Shown piece by piece: positions 57,479 through 64,000 of a DNA stretch of 64,000 nt; the first letter of the stretch is position 1, and each line of letters opens with the position of its first letter. The translations under genes and the position numbers were made by a program. The stretch covers positions 1 through 64,000 of the forward strand of contig JAMKCH010001597.1 in assembly GCA_023653785.1 (NCBI GenBank). The letters are read 5' to 3'. Under the pieces are notes generated by a model that saw only the letters and a program-made list of their open reading frames with translations, was not told the DNA's origin and did no database searches. The stretch is from Ophioderma brevispina. Its lineage: Eukaryota; Echinodermata; Ophiuroidea; Amphilepidida; Ophiodermatidae.

Positions 57479-57530
57479 GTTAGAGGCACTATCAGTGATT
57501 TGCTAAATAAAAAAAATGAAAAAAAAACCC
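57479..57530 (-). mobile_element. MITE family C end fragment
   Basis: TTAGAGGCACTATCAGTGATTTGCTAAATAA matches the right terminal region of 49122-49474 in reverse. It lies 28 bp from a family B copy, the second B-C neighbour pair in the window. Confidence 0.6.
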
Positions 57531-57603
57531 ACAAAAGATCAGCAAAGTTTTAAAACTATTCTTGCCCAGCCAGCTTCTTCTTGCATAATAATAATAATAA
57601 TTT

Positions 57604-57706
57604 GGTTGATAACAAAAAGTATCACCCTCGCTAAGAAAATATCTAGCTTGTCTTTGACTCGCCCAAAATTTGATCTAGGCTCAGGTGATATTTTTTGTTA
57701 TCAACC
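57604..57706. repeat. 103-bp foldback element
   Basis: GGTTGATAACAAAAAGTATC with ACC (57604-57626) is reverse-complementary to 57684-57706 with one mismatch. A preceding ATAATAATAATAAT microsatellite at 57587-57600 may be a LINE tail or a target site. Confidence 0.75.
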
Positions 57707-59007
57707 CCAAGATCCTCCCATTGATCTCCTGCTTTTACAGAAGAATCATTTTGCCACAAGTATTTTTATTGCATTTTACACAGTATTACACAGCACATAG
57801 GCAACATTTTTCAACTCAGAAATAAATGCAAAATGAAATCACAATTGAAAACAATCAATGAATTTCATTAGAAGTAATGTTGAGGTCTATCATTTAATTA
57901 CATTTTAAACGGATGGGGGCATGGACAGTCATATTAAGACTAGAAAATAGGAGAGCCTTTAAGCGGCAAACTAGCACACTGGCAAAGAGAAAAAGGAAAA
58001 CGTTATATTGGCCGAGTCGGCCAGAGGGACCCAGACATAGAATGTATGCCAAGTCATACTCACCCTGTAGGCCTAGCATGCATTTGCTTTACTCTTTTGT
58101 GTATGACAAATGAATACAACAACTTGTCAACAACTTTTAGGATATCCATATGACTGATTCACAAACATTGACTCAAAATGAAAGTCTGTGAAAATTTGAC
58201 ATTAAGTGTACTTTTGGGTATGTTTTAAAAGGTTCATTTGATCATGATGGCTGTGCCGTCTTGTTGATTTTAACAATTTTATAAAACAAAACAAAATAAA
58301 AGCTATTTTCTGGATTCAGAGATCTGGATATTATGATCTTCATCTTCTGTGACATATTTCCTTTTTAATATGATCCATAGATTTTGTAACAGAAGTGTTC
58401 AAAATATTACAAGAATATTGAATAGAATTTTGGCAAATGGCTACATCGATCTGGCCATAGCTGAAGGAATTGGGTAGCTGTATTTCAGCAAGTTAGAACT
58501 ATTAAGATTTGGTACGTGTGTCAAAGGTGATGATAAAACCTTCAATTAACACTTCTTTTGAAGCGTAGTGATTCAATAACGGTGGCAAATATTATTCACT
58601 TAATAATACACAAGATTGACTAATCAGACAATTCATCAAAAGGATGAAAAGTAATCAGTAACAGCAAGTAATTGGGGAGAACAAGTTGAGAAATGAAATT
58701 CTAAAATAACTTCATCTCATTCCACTGCATTTTCACAAGGTATAAGCAAGCTGGGCTTCTGGTTTATCACTTTTAAGCTGTTCTGACACGTATCTAAACT
58801 GATACATTGTAGTGTCAAGACTGGGCAGTGAAAGCCCAACCGCGTTAACCGGCACTTTGAAAAGAATAACTCATTCACAGTGACTTGAAATCTTTAACAC
58901 CTTGATATGGAGATGGGCAATTTCCACAGCGCTGTAGGCTTCATTCCAAAAGCCAGTAATAATGTCTTTACCAGGCGTATTAGGATATTTGAGCTTTTAT
59001 TATTAAG
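57707..59007. other. Non-coding, nothing recognised
   Basis: Frames near 57913-58113 are open on both strands but have no known relatives. No feature supported. Confidence 0.4.
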
Positions 59008-59451
59008 GGGCTATTCCAGAAAAAAAAATGCCCCCCCCCCTCTTAGAGGGTTCCGGAATTCCAGATTTTTTGTCACTTTTGAAAAGCTTGGGAATTCCAG
59101 AATTGAATGTCTAATATGGGGTGAGGAATTCCAGCCATTTTAGGTATAGAGGGTGAAGGAATTCCAAGGTTTTACGATTTCAGAGGAAAATTACGGAAAA
59201 AAAAACTCAATATTTTCAACACCATCTATACCCCTAAACCATATTTCCTATGGGAAGTCCATGTTTTTACATTGGTAGTCTAGGAATCCTGGAATTTACG
59301 GAATAGTATTGTCCAGAATTCCTGTAATTTAGGAGGAAGGTAGCGTCTGGATTCCAGATAAATGAAGATAGACAGGAATTCCAGATATTTTGTGAACAAA
59401 ATTGTTTGCCCTCTATAGGGGGGGGGGGGATTTTTTTTCTGGAATTAGCCC
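59008..59451. mobile_element. MITE with GGGCTATTCCAGAAAA ends and repeated GGAATTCC core
   Basis: GGGCTATTCCAGAAAAAAAA with TGCCCCCCC on the left faces GGGGGATTTTTTTTCTGGAA with TTAGCCC on the right. The interior repeats GGAATTCCAG or close variants about ten times at short, irregular spacing. No coding capacity, no clear target duplication. Confidence 0.75.
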
Positions 59452-61133
59452 AATGGTATACAAAGGAATCCTTGCAGCATTATCTGTGATTTATTCAAAA
59501 TATGTAGCTATGTCCTCATTTTGCGTCCACAGCTGAATGCACTAGGTGTTTATGTTTGAAATGATGTAAGAATGTCAGCCCTGGACGAAGCTAAAACAAG
59601 GGATGATTTTTTTGGATAAAAATATCAGATCCAAACTGTTATGTATGATGTTGGGTAGTAACAAATGCAGGGTTTAGGGATCAAGATTAGCATAAATAAT
59701 TAGTGGAACTCTTTAGGTTGGGAATCATGTTTATCAAAGGAATAGTGATTAGGATTATGATTATAGTAATATGGTGGTTTAGAGTTTAACCTAACAGTAC
59801 TGTAGTTAAACACCACAAATGGCCATTCGTGCCAATACATGAGTAAGAAAAAATGCACTAATCCGGATTGGTAGCGGTTTTGCGTCATCAATGGGCGAAA
59901 CATATGGGGCCGAAATTGCTGGCTGGGCTAGCGACAACATAGTACTGTGCTATTCCTGGTCATTCAGGCCCCTGGTTTGAGACCAACACGAATTTCTGAT
60001 TTTTCCTTTTCCACCGTTATACTTCACCCCTCCTGGGACGTAGACTAGAAAACAGTGGGAAGGTTCCCGGGATCATTAGGGTTAAGGTTACACAATTTAC
60101 TATAGATGTATCATGGACCGACTGCAAAAAAGTTCTCTTTGAAAAATGTTTAGCTTCATACCTTTTCAGGCAGAACGGTAATACTACAATTAAGAGCAAA
60201 GATGGTCCATATCACAATTGGGAATATAAATGACTGATTGTGGCTTTAACTGAAGGCTAAAAATAAAACTTGGCAATATTAAGCTGGCTTGAAAAAGCTT
60301 GCAAATAATTAATTTCAGAGAACCTCTTTGTTGCTAATTCTCTCAAGATTGGTTGACATTTCAATTTGTGGTCTCTCTCTCATCTTTTTCTCTCTCTCAA
60401 TGCCACTGTATAACATACTCAATGGTTTTGCATATGTGTTGGCACATGTTACTAACAGAAGCTCCCATAACATGGGTACCAGTTAAAACCCCGTTGACAG
60501 TTATTTCGTCAGCGAGATTAATTGATTGTATAGATGCGCAGTACTGTGCAGGAAATTTGTACATGGTGGTGAATATTATCACTTTATAGGATAGCTGTAG
60601 GTTTTAATTTGATCTTAAAATGATGCGATATGTAAGTATGTACTTTAAAAAACAAGGAAGGTTATTTCATGGATTATTTTTCAATGACGTTAAACCTTGT
60701 ACTTAGTACATAGCTTAGGCTACCATAGTGAACCTATGCTCTAATTCATGGGTAATCCACTCATGGATCTCAGCAGGGGGTTTCTGATGGACTTTTCATA
60801 GGAATGATACTGCATATTTAATAAAGTATGTGGTTCATAATTTGTCATTCTTTCCCTTCTGCTGTTTTATAGTTATTATAAATGATGTGAGTGTTATATG
60901 GGTTGGTTTACAATGGGACAAAAGTCATCGCATTCACTTTTTTTTTCCAATGACCAAATAAAGATTATCATAAATTAATTTGTGTTGTAGTGTTGTACAC
61001 TTACACTGATTTGAATTCGCATTAGGAAAAAATGAATTACGTGTTTGCGTGGTGGTAGGCCAATCGTGTAACAGCCTCGGGAGTAGGGCGTCATGCTTGG
61101 TGTATAAACTTGAAATCGATAACGACTCTCGTC
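59452..61133. other. Non-coding, nothing recognised
   Basis: A stretch at 60420-60580 is open in both orientations (plus-strand WVPVKTPLTVISSARLIDCI) but no family was recognised. No feature supported. Confidence 0.4.
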
Positions 61134-61322
61134 TACACTAAAAAGTCGTAATACAATTACGACTGTATTCAATTACCCACAAATGAAAATTATGAGAGTC
61201 CTCATGAAATTCAACTTTTTGTAGTCCATCCTAATTACAATAGTTAACGGTTACCCTTATCACAGAAAATGAATCGATTACGACCCCTCAGTGAATTCAA
61301 TGATGACTTTCTGCACAGTGTA
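61134..61322. mobile_element. Candidate MITE with TACACT...AGTGTA ends
   Basis: TACACTAAAAAGTC at 61134 faces GACTTTCTGCACAGTGTA ending at 61322. The interior has GTCGTAATACAATTACGAC palindromes and further ATTACGAC motifs. The ends recall those of the TAGTCA-rich element (22712). 189 bp. No target duplication found. Confidence 0.55.
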
Positions 61323-61495
61323 AACGCCCTATTAGTGATCCTGTCGAATTTATTTTGATTTGAACAAGCTGAATTCTCATAAAAAACAATTCTGTTATTA
61401 CTTAAGGCTGGTTCTCACTTTCATCACTTCCCAATTAAAGACCAATAATACTCCCTTCTGTAATCCCACCTTACAATTCTTTTTTTTTTCACTAG

Positions 61496-61588
61496 GCTCA
61501 GTCAGTCAGTCTGTGCGAGCTTGTAACAAAGTCTCCCATAGATTCCATATTAGTAGAAGATGCCTTGGGGTTGATCGGCTTTCATTGA
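61496..61588 (+). CDS. Candidate terminal exon, unknown protein
   Basis: A strong acceptor (CTTTTTTTTTTCACTAG) ends at 61495. The frame from 61496 reads AQSVSLCELVTKSPIDSILV, EDALGLIGFH and stops at TGA 61586-61588. The residue mix is protein-like. No upstream partner exon was found, and a minus-strand frame (61506-61691) is also open. Function unknown. Confidence 0.3.
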   Translation, partial: AQSVSLCELVTKSPIDSILVEDALGLIGFH

Positions 61589-61989
61589 TTTGCAGTTTGT
61601 AGCTGTGTGTTTCCATCTGTTCAAGAGAGAGAATATCAAATGGTCCCATCAAACAAACAAATTGGTTCCAGCTACGTAAAAGTAGACACATCTCTGTGTA
61701 GGGGCCTACAATTTTAAAACAATTGTGGTTTAAAATGGTGAAATTGGTTGTATATTTTTACAAAGGACTAGGTTAACTACAAGGGATATTTTGGTATGTT
61801 CTTAAAATTTGTGCTTGTCAGCACAAAATATTTTATGCTTAGTGTGGCCTGGGGGGGGGGGGGGACTTTTGAAATTTTTAAATGTTGTTTTTTTTTTGTA
61901 AAAGTGGACCGAACCCCTTCCTCTTGTGGACTTTGACTCTCATCACCAAAAAGTAAAAGTGACTTTCTTGTCAAATTTTCTCCAAATTT

Positions 61990-64000
61990 TTAGACCTTTT
62001 TCGTCGTTCGTTTGCAAGTCCAAAATAACAGTGGAAGATCCGTCTTCCAACCAGCCGACAGCCTCATCATCCAGCCGACCAGGCTGGAATTCCTCCTGGG
62101 GACCCGCAGACCCCACGTCATTATGATGCGGCCAATGGCCCGTGGCAGTCGTGGACAATCGCGTCCGTCGAAGGGCTCACTCCGATCCCGCGAAGAAGTT
62201 CTCCGTTACGACCAACGCCCAGCTCCATGGTCTGTTGAGGTGACCCATGCTGTCCCATCAAGGTCAAAGCCTTTGGGCTTGCTAGATGGTCTGACCACAA
62301 ACTGCTTTAGGTTCAAAGTAGAGGATGGCCATTGCTTACACACCCGTCACCGATCAGGATGATCGACTAGGGACCACCGCGACCGCAGCGCATGGGACCG
62401 GGTAGCAAAAGTGATTCTGTGGAATTCCCTGATCCCCAAAGGGTGTTGGTGGTGGGATAGGCCCCAGGTTCATCACACCTCTTGCGAGCTTGTCGCCTGA
62501 AGGCCTCTCCAAGGTCGGCAGGAGCTATGGCCAGCAGGACCAGAATGGAAGGTATTCTACAGGCGTCGCCAAAAGGCAACCACCAACAAGTCGCACCGCA
62601 TTCACCCAGAACGACACCAAATCCTGCGCGAATGCACGCCGCGACGCCACACCGGCGCAAGCGCAACCAGCGGCGGAGGCATGCCAGGCAACAGCCGACG
62701 GCATGCAAGGCGCCAAAGGATGCACCCACCCAGCTCCCGCGGCCCCGGAGGAGGCCGACACGAGACCGCGCCCCGGCAGCGACCGCCGCCCCGGTGCGCC
62801 CGGATCGAAGGCAAGGCTGCGGCCCACCGTGACGCCAAGGCACCCCGGCGCTGGGGACGCGGACAGCCCTTCTCCATCCAGAGTGATGCCCAGTTCTCCC
62901 CCCGCGCACCGACCCGCAGGTGGAAAACAGAGCCGCGGTCCCGGGCCGCTGAGCCCCAAGTTGCCACCGTGGAAGAGAACTGGCCCACGCGACTAGGCCC
63001 CTTGAAACACCGTTTCCAAGGACCCAAAGCAACCAGCAGCCACTCCAAGCACCGCGACAGTTCCGCGAGGAGCACGGACAATCCCCCATGGCACATACTG
63101 GACGTAGAGTCGAAAAGAGACTGGGTGCCAGGGACAGCAGACAGAACCTTGTGGGACACCATCCGAAGTTTGCGGCTTCTACTGCGTTGCCCACCGATGT
63201 CTCCAGGACGAAAGGTCCGTCCCGGATGAGAAGCATAATGAACCCGACAAGCCCGACAGCAGGGAAGACCCTGAGTAGCCCGAGCAGAGGACCCCGGTGC
63301 CAGATCTGCATCGACGAAAGCAGTTAGGTATGAAGACTGCTCCAACTTCTGATTCTTATGGAAGGCCGTCTCGATGTCACCAACCAGGTCTTGCCACCTG
63401 ATCAGGCTGCTGATTCACCCCTTCGAAATCCAGCCGGGTGCGGGGCAAATCTGACCCGACCGCATCACCGACCCTGCCGAGCACCAGCCGCCCAAGCAGC
63501 CCACAGATGTAGACAGTAGCGCGACAGGTCCCGCCACCCCCGGGGCCACCCTCTGGCCCCGGGGCTCCAGACCGCAATGAACCCCTGAGTCCTTCCATCT
63601 GGAGGAATATTGACTTTTCCCATTCAAGTAGAAAGGAAGAGTTAGAGCCATCGCACAGCTTCGGGCGCCACATTCCCCAAGAACTCTATATGGATGCTGT
63701 CACCGCCAGGAGCCCTCCTTCCTGAGGAACTTAATTGCTTCGGTGATCTCATCGTAGGTTAATGGTTGGGACATGGGGCTTGACGGGGGAGAGGTTTGTA
63801 GAAGCTGTTTATCTCTGCATTAACAGCACGAGAGGGGCCCCCCGCCCGGGAGTGTGGTCTAAATTGCCACTTTCCATTGTTGACAAGTACTGAAGCGATG
63901 GAGTTTGCAGAGACAGGACACTGCTTTACTGGACAGCTACTCCGGTGAGCTTGTTGCTGGTGTTCCAGGCCTTGCGGCTTGAGTGGTAAAGTTGATATTG
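61990..64000 (-). mobile_element. GC-rich LINE, minus strand, running off the window end
   Basis: A large non-LTR ORF2 on the minus strand, GC-rich. From the right: RKAWNTSNKLTGV near 63960, SRAVNAEINSFYKPLP near 63800, EITEAIKFLRKEG near 63730, IPPDGR/WKDS near 63580 (normally IPPxWKDSKVI), IALLSTSVGCLGG near 63500, RWQDLVGDIETAFHKNQKLE near 63330-63400, FVDADLAP (palm motif 1) near 63310, DGVPQGSV near 63150, GITLDGEGLSASPAPGCLGV with TVGRSLAFDPGAPG near 62790-62890, LVGGCLLATPVEYLP near 62550-62600, IAPADLGEAFRRQARKRCDE near 62480-62520, and DDEAVGWLEDGSS near 62030-62080. Frequent frame changes show that it is dead. The catalytic YADD is not recognisable. Plus-strand proline-rich frames over the same DNA are shadows. 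Confidence 0.8.

Noticed and set aside
62482..62996. Proline- and arginine-rich plus-strand frames of 116-182 codons
   Set aside because: They lie antisense to a recognisable minus-strand reverse transcriptase in GC-rich DNA, where long random frames are expected.

Overview
This is a window of nuclear DNA from an animal genome, most likely a marine invertebrate. No host lineage can be named from the sequence alone. It is AT-rich, has long non-coding stretches and candidate exons bounded by GT...AG sites, and is crowded with non-LTR retrotransposons (LINEs), a Tc1/mariner-type DNA transposon and many short inverted-repeat elements (MITEs). A family of L2/CR1-like LINEs with a GCGCTATA...TTATTAT tail and the mixture of hAT, pogo and TTAA-type MITEs fit an aquatic metazoan (inference). 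There is no bacterial-type operon, rRNA, tRNA or CRISPR array.

Layout. 0.5-4.2 kb: a decayed L2/CR1-like LINE and a separate LINE tail. 5.2-9.1 kb: the only convincing host gene, a multi-pass membrane protein with a TATA box, a first exon and a large second exon, all carrying small frameshifts; its 2.5 kb intron holds three inverted-repeat elements. 9.35-12.0 kb: a Tc1/mariner-type transposon with about 258-bp inverted repeats and a broken transposase; a LINE 3' end has inserted into its right end with an 11-bp target duplication. 12.1-14.3 kb: two more reverse-transcriptase remnants and a tandem foldback repeat. 17.4-20.5 kb: a long, decayed LINE of the same family as the 11.6 kb fragment. 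20.6-31.4 kb: a dense MITE region with three MITE families (A, B, C) that share TTAA target sites, a TAGTCA-rich foldback element with a nested hAT MITE, a second nested hAT MITE and a 1-kb tandem duplication. 36.4-38.35 kb: a minus-strand LINE. 39.4-59.5 kb: mostly non-coding DNA with pogo, hAT and TTAA MITEs and a few candidate exons. 62-64 kb: a GC-rich, minus-strand LINE that runs off the end of the window.

How the parts relate. The MITE families carry no proteins and must depend on transposases elsewhere. Families A, B and C have related ends (TTAA followed by AGG or AGA) and probably share one enzyme (inference). Small indels dominate in the host gene, the transposase and the tandem repeats; some may be assembly errors rather than biology. 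Exon calls outside the 5.2-9.1 kb gene rest on splice signals and open frames only and are tentative.
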